DNA from: a virus | DNA length: 32,782 nucleotides | IMG/VR virus record: IMGVR_UViG_3300047388_000242 | Location: 1 to 32,782 of that record | Strand: one strand, 5' to 3' | In this document: positions 21,091-28,775 of the stretch, in pieces | Layout of the letters: every line of letters begins with the position of its first letter | How positions within the stretch are numbered: position 1 is the stretch's first letter | The notes under the pieces: generated by a model | Database searches by the model: none | Told to the model about the DNA's origin: nothing | Seen by the model: the letters and a program-made list of their open reading frames with translations, nothing else | Translations under genes and position numbers: made by a program

Positions 21091-21779
21091 CAGATCGGTG
21101 CCGTGAAAAAGATTGCGGGCGATGTAACGGCAGCACCAGTCAACCGGTCGCGCCGCTGAATTTTGCTGTAGCGCCAGCCCTGCCTGGTCATGATGCCGGA
21201 TGGCTGATCCTTCGTCAGCGCGTGCGCGCCAAGATCAACGTATCCCATCCTGATCTTGGCCCGCCCTTTGCCTTCGGCCTTGGTCATCTCGGCTACTCTT
21301 TGATAAATCCGGTTCGGCACCGAGATCAGGAACAGGCGCCCGCCCTTGGTCCGTCCGACTTCCAGCCTGCGGGCGTACGGCACCGGGTTGGCGATGAAAA
21401 CGGTGTCACCGGGCTGGATGGTTTTCGGGATGCTGTCGCCGACCGGCTGGTCATTGACGTACACGGTATGACTTTGCCTGTACTCGCCGCTCAGTACGGG
21501 TGACTGTCTCTTCAATTCATTCAGGGCGAACTGGATCAGGTCGGACAGATAGCGATAATTGTAGACGATCGGCCCCGGTAGAACGACACTCTCGAGATTG
21601 CTGTTGCCCGGCCGGTTGGCATAAGCCTCCCAGGAAGGCTCCAGTCCTTTGGCCCTCGCATCCTGCATAATCCGCGCATGACCGACATAAGCGGTATCGA
21701 GCAACAATTCCCTGGCGTCGACCTGCGCCTTCTTCGGCCAGTCGACGGTAACAATGCGGCGGATCAGTTGTGTACTCAC
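21090..21779 (-). CDS. HK97 gp10-like virion protein
   Basis: A 229-aa protein. The GTG at 21779 overlaps the chaperone stop (GTGA) and is preferred over an in-frame extension inside that gene. Its middle, DLIQFALNELKRQSPVLSGE, then VFIANPVPYARRLEVGRTKG, is typical of HK97 gp10-like neck or tail-completion proteins. Its position between the tail chaperones and the tape measure is unusual for that family, which normally lies among the head-tail connectors. The family assignment is by pattern only. Confidence 0.65.
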   Translation of the reverse strand: MSTQLIRRIVTVDWPKKAQVDARELLLDTAYVGHARIMQDARAKGLEPSWEAYANRPGNSNLESVVLPGPIVYNYRYLSDLIQFALNELKRQSPVLSGEYRQSHTVYVNDQPVGDSIPKTIQPGDTVFIANPVPYARRLEVGRTKGGRLFLISVPNRIYQRVAEMTKAEGKGRAKIRMGYVDLGAHALTKDQPSGIMTRQGWRYSKIQRRDRLTGAAVTSPAIFFTAPI

Positions 21780-22578
21780 GTCTTTTTCCGCTCCGCGATG
21801 ATTTTCTCGGCGTGAACATTGGCCCTGGCGCAACTGAGAACCATCATCACTTCGGCTTCCCAGGGTTCAAGATCGATCTGCATCCTTGAACACCACGCCT
21901 GCAATCCTTCCCAGGTGATCACCGGATAGGACATGCCGCCAGAAGCCAGGCCCATCGAGTGCTGCACAAACCAACCCCAGAGATAACCAAGGTCTTCAGG
22001 AAACGGCGGACCTTGCGGGCTGGCCAGGGCGGCTGCCTTTGTCATGCCGAGAGCGGCGAACTGCCTGGCGGCCGACTCGAACTGATCGCCCTCGGTGGCG
22101 CCGTCAGATGTTGGACGGTTCTTCCTGAATTCGACCTCGGCCCATTCGATCAGTTGCTCGATGAGCCCTGCGAGAAATTTGCCCGGTCAGCCGTGCTCTC
22201 GTCGATCTGCTCGCGCAGCCAGCTAACGGCGGAATTGGAATAAAGCTCACGGGCATTTTCCTGGCTGAATGGCAAGTCGATCACGTTGCCCTTGAGATCG
22301 ACCAAATGCCATCCCGCCGTCAGCGCGGCAAGGATCTCGACTGCCTCGCCTTCCAGTTCTTCCGGCGTAATCTTGATCCGACCGCGCATGGCGAGACGAC
22401 GACGCTGCAGGACGCGTTGATGTTTCCGGGCAATCTCGGAATCGGCCGAGTAATGATCGACATAAGCCGGGTTGCCTTCCTCATCACGCATCGGCTGGCG
22501 TGTGACAGGATGCACAAGAGTCAGACGGAAAGGTGCGTTGACCTCCAGTTCGAGGCCGGAGAATTTACCATTCTGCAT
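21776..22578 (-). CDS. Tail assembly chaperone fusion made by -1 frameshift (GT-like)
   Basis: Slippage at A_AAT_TTC (22174-22180) joins residues 1-135 of the short chaperone to 132 further residues in the -1 frame: LAGLIEQLIEWAEVEFRKNR and so on, then through MTKAAALASPQG to the stop at 21776, giving about 267 aa. The added part contains FPEDLGYLWGWFVQHSMGLA and LEPWEAEVMMVLSCA, typical of the T-like portion of siphophage chaperones. The open -1 frame has no stop between the slip site and the downstream ATG at 22045. The fusion would bind tape measure and tail tube subunits during tail assembly, as lambda gpGT does. Confidence 0.8.
22150..22578 (-). CDS. Tail assembly chaperone, short form (G-like)
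   Basis: A 142-aa zero-frame product, start preceded by AAAGGA. Residues include VNAPFRLTLVHPVTRQPMRD, RKHQRVLQRRRLAMRGRIKI and ILAALTAGWHLVDLKGNVID, the pattern of the G-like chaperone between tail tube and tape measure. It terminates only eight codons after the slippery heptamer (residues N134-F135), as expected when most ribosomes make the short form and a few the fusion. Confidence 0.85.
   Translation of the reverse strand: MQNGKFSGLELEVNAPFRLTLVHPVTRQPMRDEEGNPAYVDHYSADSEIARKHQRVLQRRRLAMRGRIKITPEELEGEAVEILAALTAGWHLVDLKGNVIDLPFSQENARELYSNSAVSWLREQIDESTADRANFSQGSSSN
22174..22180 (-). promoter_or_regulatory. -1 ribosomal frameshift site AAATTTC
   Basis: A perfect X_XXY_YYZ heptamer, A_AAT_TTC, in the zero frame of the chaperone gene. 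Slipping one base back re-pairs both tRNAs (AAA, TTT) and enters an open frame that runs to 21776. It lies 24 bp before the zero-frame stop. A strong stimulatory stem was not identified by eye. The arrangement matches the conserved tail-chaperone frameshift of siphophages. Confidence 0.82.
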
Positions 22579-22604
22579 ATTAACTGTTCCTTTGGCGGAA
22601 GGGT

Positions 22605-22636
22605 GAACCGGGACAGCCCGCCAGCCGCCCCGGTTC
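22605..22636 (-). terminator. Hairpin after the tail tube gene
   Basis: An 8-bp inverted repeat, GAACCGGG/CCCGGTTC, at 22605-22612 and 22629-22636 with a 16-nt loop lies in the 74-bp gap after the tail tube gene. No T-run follows, so it would be at most a partial terminator or an mRNA-stabilising 3' end, useful because tail tube subunits are needed in large numbers. Confidence 0.4.
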
Positions 22637-22652
22637 GATTGCAGTTACGCAA

Positions 22653-23978
22653 TCACCCGGCGCGAGCCAGGCGCGGTTCTCCCTCGGCGGCGGGAGGTTC
22701 GGTTTCGTCCGCCTCTTCACGAAGCAATCCGCTTATCACCTCACTGTCCCAGATCTGAATAGTGGTTTGCGGAACGCCGGGCGTGACGCCCTGATACTTT
22801 AGCGCCTGATAGGGCATCGTGATGATCTGTCCCTGCTCCCCGGTCATTGCCACGTCGGCGCCGCCCAGTTTCACCCTTGGCAAATAGAAGCTCATGGCAG
22901 GTGCGCCAGGCGTCGACGCCGTGGTGAGATAAACAAGTAGATCGATCTCGCTCTCGTTGACGAAGTCCTTGATCAGCGTGCTGTCAAAGAAGAATGCCGT
23001 CATCTGACCTGTTATGACGTTCCGCCCTGCGAATATCTCAGGCACCAGATTGGTTCCTACGGTTGGATCTCCGGTCAGCGTGATGGCATTCTGAATGTTC
23101 ATCCCCGTTACCACGGCGATCGGCTGACCGCCGATCCGAAGCGTACCATTGACGGCCGCCAGAAGATTGGTGGTCGTGACTGCAGCAGGCGCGGTAAAAA
23201 ACGGCGCAGCAGTGGTCTCATATATTTCCATGTCGCGGCCGGTCAGGTTAAATTCGATCGTGCTCATGCCAGTGGCCGGCATTTGCAGGTTGAACCCGCC
23301 CACCCTGCATTCCGTGTACAAAAGTGCGATGTCGACATCCGAACTATATTTTTCAACCGCTACTTTGCGCCTGACGAAGCCGGTCGATGGAATTGAGATT
23401 GTGCTGCCGGTCGAACTCATCGCGAACGTGGTTTCCGCGGCGTGCGTGATCGGCGCCGGTGTCACCGCGACCACGCGATTGCTGGTACCGCTGAACCCGG
23501 TAATCATGAACGTGGTATTGTTATTGCCGGTTGTCGTCAGCCCAGTGAACTTGACGCCCATGCCCGTGTGCAATCCCAGTGCGACGGGGTCGCCAGCGGC
23601 AAATGTCAATGTGGACGCAGTGCCGTCGGCCGCCATCGAGGTCAATTGAACCTGGCTAAGAGACACCGGGGCCGTCCAGTCGGTGCGCAATGACGCCGCG
23701 AACAGTTCCTGGTAGGTCAGCGGCGAAAGCTCGCCCGAAATATTACCGGCCACGCGGTGCACGCCATGCCGGAAATCGGCGATCTGATAATCAGACCGGA
23801 TTTCGTTGCTTTGATACGTATCCTTGGTGAACGCCAGCGTCGAGGCGACCCGCCGCAGGATCTGTCCGCCGGTCGGACCCGGATCGGTCGCCGAGACCGC
23901 CGGCACACCCGGCACGATCACCGGCGACGTGTAGAACTTGTAGGCGATGCGGGCCGAGACGCCTTCAGCTAAGGGCAT
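22653..23978 (-). CDS. Major tail (tube) protein
   Basis: A 441-aa structural protein with a strong AGGAG 7 nt before the ATG, as expected for an abundant product. The N-terminus PLAEGVSARIAYKFYTSP and the STLAFTKDTYQSNEIRSDYQ and GVHRVAGNISGELSPLTYQE segments are typical of long alphaproteobacterial tail tube proteins. A beta-rich insert at about 110-195 (FAAGDPVALGLHTGMGVKFT) may be exposed on the tube. It is longer than lambda gpV and polymerises into the tail tube, between the terminator and the chaperone genes. Confidence 0.87.
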   Translation of the reverse strand: MPLAEGVSARIAYKFYTSPVIVPGVPAVSATDPGPTGGQILRRVASTLAFTKDTYQSNEIRSDYQIADFRHGVHRVAGNISGELSPLTYQELFAASLRTDWTAPVSLSQVQLTSMAADGTASTLTFAAGDPVALGLHTGMGVKFTGLTTTGNNNTTFMITGFSGTSNRVVAVTPAPITHAAETTFAMSSTGSTISIPSTGFVRRKVAVEKYSSDVDIALLYTECRVGGFNLQMPATGMSTIEFNLTGRDMEIYETTAAPFFTAPAAVTTTNLLAAVNGTLRIGGQPIAVVTGMNIQNAITLTGDPTVGTNLVPEIFAGRNVITGQMTAFFFDSTLIKDFVNESEIDLLVYLTTASTPGAPAMSFYLPRVKLGGADVAMTGEQGQIITMPYQALKYQGVTPGVPQTTIQIWDSEVISGLLREEADETEPPAAEGEPRLARAG

Positions 23979-23988
23979 GGGAAAACTC

Positions 23989-24435
23989 CTATCCCGTTTG
24001 ATCGAAAATCAAATTGCATTCCACGATGGCAGCCGCGTAGTTGTTGACCTCGGGCGAAAGCCCGGGCACCGAGAGGCTCGATCCGGGTCCGTTAAAGACC
24101 ACATCCGACTCGAAGCAGGAAATGGTCTGGTCCCTGTAGCTGCGAAGCGATGCAGCGACCGGCTCGGCCAGTGCCGAAGCCGCTTCGGCGCCGTAGCCGA
24201 ACGGCGAAAACACATAGGCCTCGACCCGCGCCCGGTTGCGGTACAGATTGTTGCCGCGCCCGCCGCCGTAGCCGGCCAGCGTCGAGCCCTCGTTGTTGAA
24301 CACCACGAACGCGAACGGCGCCGGCGTATCGGGCAGGATCGGCGGGTCGTCGCCGTGGTAGTACAATGCAAACGAAAAACCACCGGCATCGAGCCGCGCC
24401 CGCACCGCGGCAAAGGCCTGCTCGAATGTTGCCAT
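23989..24435 (-). CDS. Tail terminator protein
   Basis: A 148-aa protein, start in a TAATG overlap with the upstream connector gene. It has the layout of phage tail terminators: an N-terminal helix (MATFEQAFAAVRARLDAG), a central PAPFAFVVFNNEGSTLAGYG strand region and a C-terminal strand (AAAIVECNLIFDQTG). Its position directly before the tail tube gene is the standard one. It caps the tube and joins it to the head. Confidence 0.75.
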   Translation of the reverse strand: MATFEQAFAAVRARLDAGGFSFALYYHGDDPPILPDTPAPFAFVVFNNEGSTLAGYGGGRGNNLYRNRARVEAYVFSPFGYGAEAASALAEPVAASLRSYRDQTISCFESDVVFNGPGSSLSVPGLSPEVNNYAAAIVECNLIFDQTG

Positions 24436-24833
24436 TATCCGACCGCGTGCAGTTCGATGACGATCAGTACCCCGCCGGGCGTGCGCTTGATCACGCTCTT
24501 GATCGCGGTTTCCTTACCGCCGGTAACGTGGCCGGCGGTCATGGTCGGCGGCGTATTCGGATCATCGAAGCCCCAGAACTGGCTCATCAACTTGTCGTTG
24601 GTGCTGACCGGCAGGATGCCGGCGAGCGTATCCACCAGCGCGATCGCCATCAGGTCGCCCTGGGTCACCGCGCCGATGAATTCGGTGGCGCCGTAATAAC
24701 GGACATAGGCGCGTGCCAGCGTGTCGGTAAACGTCTTGACGGTTGTGCCGGTGTACCGCCGGATCGCGATCCACTGCCCGACCTGGGCGATCTTGGCCTG
24801 GTACTGCGCCAGCAGTTCTGTGGCGCGGCTCAT
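24435..24833 (-). CDS. Head-tail joining / neck protein
   Basis: A 132-aa protein coupled by ATGA upstream and TAATG downstream. It begins with an amphipathic helix (RATELLAQYQAKIAQVGQWI), then IRRYTGTTVKTFTDTLARAY and an FIGAVTQGDLMAIALVDTLA segment similar to head-closure or neck proteins in rhizobial phages. The exact neck position (head closure or HK97 gp10-type) is uncertain. Confidence 0.7.
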   Translation of the reverse strand: MSRATELLAQYQAKIAQVGQWIAIRRYTGTTVKTFTDTLARAYVRYYGATEFIGAVTQGDLMAIALVDTLAGILPVSTNDKLMSQFWGFDDPNTPPTMTAGHVTGGKETAIKSVIKRTPGGVLIVIELHAVG

Positions 24834-25741
24834 GGCGATGCAGGAAGCAGGTCATCAGGGACATTCTGCACCGCAGCACCGTACGGTTCCCACGCCGCGG
24901 CGGTCAGATCTTCCGGCGAGACCAGAACATTGGCCCCGCCATCGATCGAGAGTGACGGTTGCCAGACCTGGATGAAACTAACCCCGTCGCCTTGATAGGC
25001 CTCGCCCTGCGATCTCGGCGCCGCTGTGGCGGTCGCCTGCCCGGCCGCGATGTCCAGACCGATCCAGAAATTCAGTCCGTCGACCTGCGGAATCTGCAGC
25101 GACGCAGTGCATTTCCACCAGCCGTTCGCCCCCGGCCCCTCGATGCCGAGGTCAAACGGCACGAAGCCAATGCCCCAGGCATAATTGGAATAGGCCGTGT
25201 TGGTACTGAAATCGAAATAGACCCGGCTGCCGCCGTCATCATTGTAGATCTCGAAGCCGGCCTGCCGGTTGCCCGACTTGAGCCAGGTCTCAATAGTCAC
25301 ATTGGCGCCGGCATACTGAAATGGCTGACTGATGCCGTGAAAGTCATTGGTCGCGTCCTCGATGAGGTGGGCCGTCGTGCCGGTGGCCGGCTGCGCCATC
25401 ACATCCCCCTCGACCACGATGCCGAATTGCCGGGTCAGTTCCTGCACCACCGGTTGGTCGTGGGTGCCCGAACGCAACCTGATCGCCACGCAACTGCGCA
25501 TCCGGTTCGGATTGAGCATCACCAGCGAGCCCGGTCTGGCATTGAAGGCAAGCTCGATCCCGGTGACGCCGTCGTGCAGGTCATGAAAGAAAACGCCATC
25601 CGGCGAGCCCTGCACGGTCACGAGTGCCGCGGTCCATTCCGGCGGCATGACGACACCGACCACTGCGGTCGCGCCGGTCAGATCGACCACGTCGGACAGG
25701 GTTTCTCCGCCGCGAATGAGAACGGTCAGCACGGTTGGCAT
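24830..25741 (-). CDS. Neck-module protein with carbohydrate-binding-like domain
   Basis: A 303-aa protein of two parts. Residues 1-105 (GGETLSDVVDLTGATAVVGV, MPPEWTAALVTVQGSPDGVF, VAIRLRSGTHDQPVVQELTR) recur as a stand-alone unit in many alphaproteobacterial phages. Residues about 120-300 are a jelly-roll, CBM-like domain (NVTIETWLKSGNRQAGFEIY; NGWWKCTASLQIPQVDGLNF; VLVSPEDLTAAAWEPYGAAV). Lying among head-tail connector genes, it may be a head or neck decoration that binds host surface sugars. Function inferred. Confidence 0.65.
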   Translation of the reverse strand: MPTVLTVLIRGGETLSDVVDLTGATAVVGVVMPPEWTAALVTVQGSPDGVFFHDLHDGVTGIELAFNARPGSLVMLNPNRMRSCVAIRLRSGTHDQPVVQELTRQFGIVVEGDVMAQPATGTTAHLIEDATNDFHGISQPFQYAGANVTIETWLKSGNRQAGFEIYNDDGGSRVYFDFSTNTAYSNYAWGIGFVPFDLGIEGPGANGWWKCTASLQIPQVDGLNFWIGLDIAAGQATATAAPRSQGEAYQGDGVSFIQVWQPSLSIDGGANVLVSPEDLTAAAWEPYGAAVQNVPDDLLPASP

Positions 25742-25754
25742 GTTTGCTGGTTCC

Positions 25755-26411
25755 TCAGAGAACGATCACGCGGTAAACCGACAGCAGATTTGCGATGGTG
25801 TCATTGATCACATTGAACACCTCGGCGGTGACGCCATAACGGGTCGCGCCGATGCCCTCCTCGATCTCCTGAACGATCGCCGGATTGCGTGATGATATGT
25901 AGTGAATATGCCCGGCGCCGAGCGCAATCGCTGTCCGGATCGGTTCCGGGACCGATGCTCCGTCATCACCATAGCCGGCGACAAAATCCAGCGTGATGGC
26001 ATCAGATGTGATCGCAATCGATGGCCACGATCCGATCGGCGTGATGTACGGCCGCTGCGCGTTCTTCGTCAGCTTGTAATCGACGCCTTCCGTCAGCGTC
26101 ACCGAACTTCCGTCCGCGCCGACATAACTGATCGTCAACTCCTGCAGCGGCGGTAACGGAATGTAGAACCGCTTGCCGCAGGGAAAAGCGTCAAGGTGTC
26201 CCCGCCAGCTTTGCGTGATCAGCGCCCGATTGAGCCAGCCGGCCGCGCCATCGATCTGCTGACGCGACGCCATGATGTAGGCGTCGATCACCTCGTCGGG
26301 CACCTCGGCCCCGATGTTCAGCCGCGCCTTGGCCTCGGCCGCCGTCAAGGGCTCGACCGCGGGCGGCAGCACCAGTTCCAGTCTCATATAGGATTGCTGG
26401 TCGCTGATCAC
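25755..26411 (-). CDS. Head-tail connector, gp6-like adaptor
   Basis: A 218-aa protein of the HK97 gp6 / phiE125 gp8 type: LPPAVEPLTAAEAKARLNIG, then YIMASRQQIDGAAGWLNRAL and LPPLQELTISYVGADGSSVT, ending in helices. It forms a ring below the portal. A GTG start at 26411 is preferred because AAGGG lies 7 nt upstream, while the ATG at codon 9 lacks an RBS. A 7-codon frame bridges the previous stop and this GTG by two stop-start overlaps. Confidence 0.85.
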   Translation of the reverse strand: MISDQQSYMRLELVLPPAVEPLTAAEAKARLNIGAEVPDEVIDAYIMASRQQIDGAAGWLNRALITQSWRGHLDAFPCGKRFYIPLPPLQELTISYVGADGSSVTLTEGVDYKLTKNAQRPYITPIGSWPSIAITSDAITLDFVAGYGDDGASVPEPIRTAIALGAGHIHYISSRNPAIVQEIEEGIGATRYGVTAEVFNVINDTIANLLSVYRVIVL

Positions 26412-26430
26412 GATGTTGCCCTTGCAATCA

Positions 26431-27042
26431 TCACGCCACGGCCTCTCGGTGATAGCGCTCGAAGGCCGGCATCATGTTGCAGACCAGCCGCGAATTGTCC
26501 GACAGCGTCAGCACCAGTTCAAAGCCGATCATGTCAGCCCTGATGACCGACAACCCCGAAGGCCCCTGCAGTCCGGGTTCGCCGCGCTCGCCTTTCTCGC
26601 CGCGCTCGCCCGGCTTGCCGCGCGATCCCTTGGCGCCGAGAGTCCATCCGTCACCCGGCAATGGCCCCGGATCGTCCTTGACGGCCCGCCATTCGGAGCC
26701 GTTCCAGGCGACAACGTCCATCGCCCGATAGCTCTCGGTCGCGCTCCAGAGCCCGCAGGCGCGGCCTGGATAGGAGGGCTCTCCGGGATCGCCTTTCTCG
26801 CCGGGCTCACCCTGCAGCCCCGCAGGCCCGTCCGCGCCCCGTTCACCTGTTCCGCCTCGCTCCCCTCGCTCACCGGGTAAGCCGGGTAAGCCGTCGCGAC
26901 CATCGCGGCCCGGCAATCCAGGCTCGCGCAAACGTTCGGTCAGCTCGTTCACTTTGGCCTGCAGCGCCAGCCGATGATTGCGTTCCTCGGCCAGCACCTC
27001 GCCGACGGCGGCGATGATCGCCTGTTCATCAAGCGTTGGCAT
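26431..27042 (-). CDS. Collagen-like phage fibre protein
   Basis: A 203-aa protein. An N-terminal coiled coil (1-40, KVNELTERLREPGL) leads into two Gly-X-Y blocks, about 41-90 (GLPGRDGRDGLPGLPGERGE and on) and about 136-166 (GAKGSRGKPGERGEKGERGE and on). Between them sits a ChiC/CBM5-like motif (YRAMDVVAWNGSEWRAVKDD). The C-terminus is a small beta unit. It should form a collagen-type triple helix with a sugar-binding knob. Placed between portal and connector genes, it may project from the neck or head like a whisker. Confidence 0.85.
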   Translation of the reverse strand: MPTLDEQAIIAAVGEVLAEERNHRLALQAKVNELTERLREPGLPGRDGRDGLPGLPGERGERGGTGERGADGPAGLQGEPGEKGDPGEPSYPGRACGLWSATESYRAMDVVAWNGSEWRAVKDDPGPLPGDGWTLGAKGSRGKPGERGEKGERGEPGLQGPSGLSVIRADMIGFELVLTLSDNSRLVCNMMPAFERYHREAVA

Positions 27043-28447
27043 GGTGGTTCATCGCCCTGTGCAGCAAAAATGCCGCATATGCCGCCTGCTCTTCCGGCGT
27101 TTGCGCCGCGGCATTGTCATTGGCCGTTGTCGGCGCCGAGGGTGCCGCAGCAGGCATCGGCGGCACCTCGCCTGCAGCCGACAACGGCACCAGTTGCGCC
27201 TGCGCGCGCGGCTCGTCGCCCTCCTCGGCCGCCGGCAGCCCTTCCAGCGCCCGCGCCTCGTTCGGCGAATACACCGAGCCCTGAACGCCCCTGACGAGCC
27301 CCTCGATCCGGTCCTTGAATGCGCTGCGCAACAGCACCCTGGTATCGTATTCGGTCCATTCCCGGCCCGCGGTGATGTCGTTCAGGCCGATGAACGCATC
27401 CATGCTGACCTCGATATGGTTGATCAGCCAGCCGAGGCCGGCGGCGAGCCATTCCGCCATCACCGCTTCGCTCGATTGTTGCGTGGCAGTATTGTTGACG
27501 CCGAGCAGAATCATCGGGACACCGAACACGGCCGCGATCGCCTGATCGGTCAGTTTCAGCATATCGATGATCTGTGCATCCGCGCTCGAAACCGACAGCG
27601 GCTGGAATTTCAGGCCCCAGCCCAGAATCGGGACGCCACCGGAATTCAACCCGACCGCCTGCTCGTTCCACTTGCCGCGCAATTCCTGGATCTGGGCGCC
27701 GGTCAATTCCCGGTCGCTGGTGAGCACGCCGGACGGCCGGCTCATGTTGGAAGACATCGCGGCGGACGTCGTCGTGATGGCGTTGCGGGTCGCCTGCTCG
27801 GCCTGCAGCGACGCCAGCCAGGTTTCGCCGATCAAAGGATGCCGCGGCGTCGCCAGTTTCAAGTGAAATACATCCCGCGCCGGAATCGCCATGCTGCCGC
27901 GATCGAACAGGCCGGTCAGCGGATTGAATCCGATCTGATAAAACACCTCGCGAAAGCTCTGGCCCTCCACCAGCACCTGCACCGGGTGGCATTGCCGCGG
28001 GTCGGTCCAGTGCAGCGCCGTCACCTCGTTGCGCGAATTGCGCTCCGCGACCCAATAGGAATTCCCGGTCAGCAGCAGTGACCGAATCAGATGCACCAGA
28101 AAATCGCTCGACGTCATGTAATCGTTCGGCGTCCGCAACAGCCGCGACAGCGCCGATGACGTGACGATCTCATTGCCGCCATCCCCGGTATCGCGCTTGT
28201 GGTACCCCGGCAATTGCGCGATGGCGCGGGCATAGGCCCAGACACAGGCCTCGACAATCGAGGACGACGGTCCCGGCAACGGGTTGTAGTCCATCTGCCA
28301 GAAATTGAGGTTGCGGCCCCAGGCATCCGGCAGCCAGCCCTGGCCGAGAATGTTATACGGGCCGGCGTGGGGATTGCCCTCGCCGGCCGGATTGGTCCTG
28401 GTGCGCCAGGGAGCCAGCGCAGCCAGCACGGAAAGCGGGTTCTTCAT
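27029..28447 (-). CDS. HK97-family portal protein
   Basis: A 472-aa portal, the dodecameric ring at the unique vertex through which DNA enters and leaves. Family segments: VEACVWAYARAIAQLPGYHK, LLRTPNDYMTSSDFLVHLIR, LLTGNSYWVAERNSRNEVTA, and the late helical LTDQAIAAVFGVPMILLGVN and FRNKxx-like SVYSPNEARALEGLPAAEEG. An acidic/Pro/Ala-rich tail follows. It lies after the capsid gene rather than before it, unlike the usual HK97 order. Confidence 0.93.
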   Translation of the reverse strand: MKNPLSVLAALAPWRTRTNPAGEGNPHAGPYNILGQGWLPDAWGRNLNFWQMDYNPLPGPSSSIVEACVWAYARAIAQLPGYHKRDTGDGGNEIVTSSALSRLLRTPNDYMTSSDFLVHLIRSLLLTGNSYWVAERNSRNEVTALHWTDPRQCHPVQVLVEGQSFREVFYQIGFNPLTGLFDRGSMAIPARDVFHLKLATPRHPLIGETWLASLQAEQATRNAITTTSAAMSSNMSRPSGVLTSDRELTGAQIQELRGKWNEQAVGLNSGGVPILGWGLKFQPLSVSSADAQIIDMLKLTDQAIAAVFGVPMILLGVNNTATQQSSEAVMAEWLAAGLGWLINHIEVSMDAFIGLNDITAGREWTEYDTRVLLRSAFKDRIEGLVRGVQGSVYSPNEARALEGLPAAEEGDEPRAQAQLVPLSAAGEVPPMPAAAPSAPTTANDNAAAQTPEEQAAYAAFLLHRAMNHHANA

Positions 28448-28773
28448 TTGTGCCTGGCTGGGGACGCCGGTGGCTTGACGTCCCTGGTCTCGTATTCGCC
28501 CCTGGGCTGTGGCGTCATCTCGCGCTTCTGATCCTTATGCGCCGGTTCCGGCTCGGCCGCCCATTGCGCCTTCGCCCAGGTCAGGGACGCTTCATAGGCG
28601 GCCTGACGCTCCTGCTCGGTGAGAGGATCGTGCGGTTCCTCATCGAGCGGAGCAAAAGGATCGACCGCCCAATGATCATTGATGGCGGCCGTGGCGTCGG
28701 CCGCCGACATCGTCAGCCGGCTATCCCGGTATGGCCCGAGGATTACCTGAACTTCCCTGGTTTCGTCGGACAT
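28444..28773 (-). CDS. Small protein between capsid and portal
   Basis: A 109-aa acidic protein. The start at 28773 is 3 bp after the capsid stop, with GGGATGG just upstream; the earlier in-frame ATG lies within the capsid gene. It has SRLTMSAADATAAINDHWAV and LTEQERQAAYEASLTWAKAQ, a pattern seen in short proteins of the head module in rhizobial phages. It may assist portal or capsid assembly; no known biochemical role. Confidence 0.75.
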   Translation of the reverse strand: MSDETREVQVILGPYRDSRLTMSAADATAAINDHWAVDPFAPLDEEPHDPLTEQERQAAYEASLTWAKAQWAAEPEPAHKDQKREMTPQPRGEYETRDVKPPASPARHK

Positions 28774-28775
28774 GT

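Noticed and set aside
26408-26433. 7-codon frame (MIARATS) linking the collagen-like and connector genes
   Set aside because: It overlaps both neighbours by stop-start contacts, but the RBS for the connector lies within it, so it may be coincidence; mentioned only under the connector.
26978-28081. 367-codon plus-strand open frame
   Set aside because: Antisense to the portal gene, Arg/His/Gln-rich, no domain or RBS.
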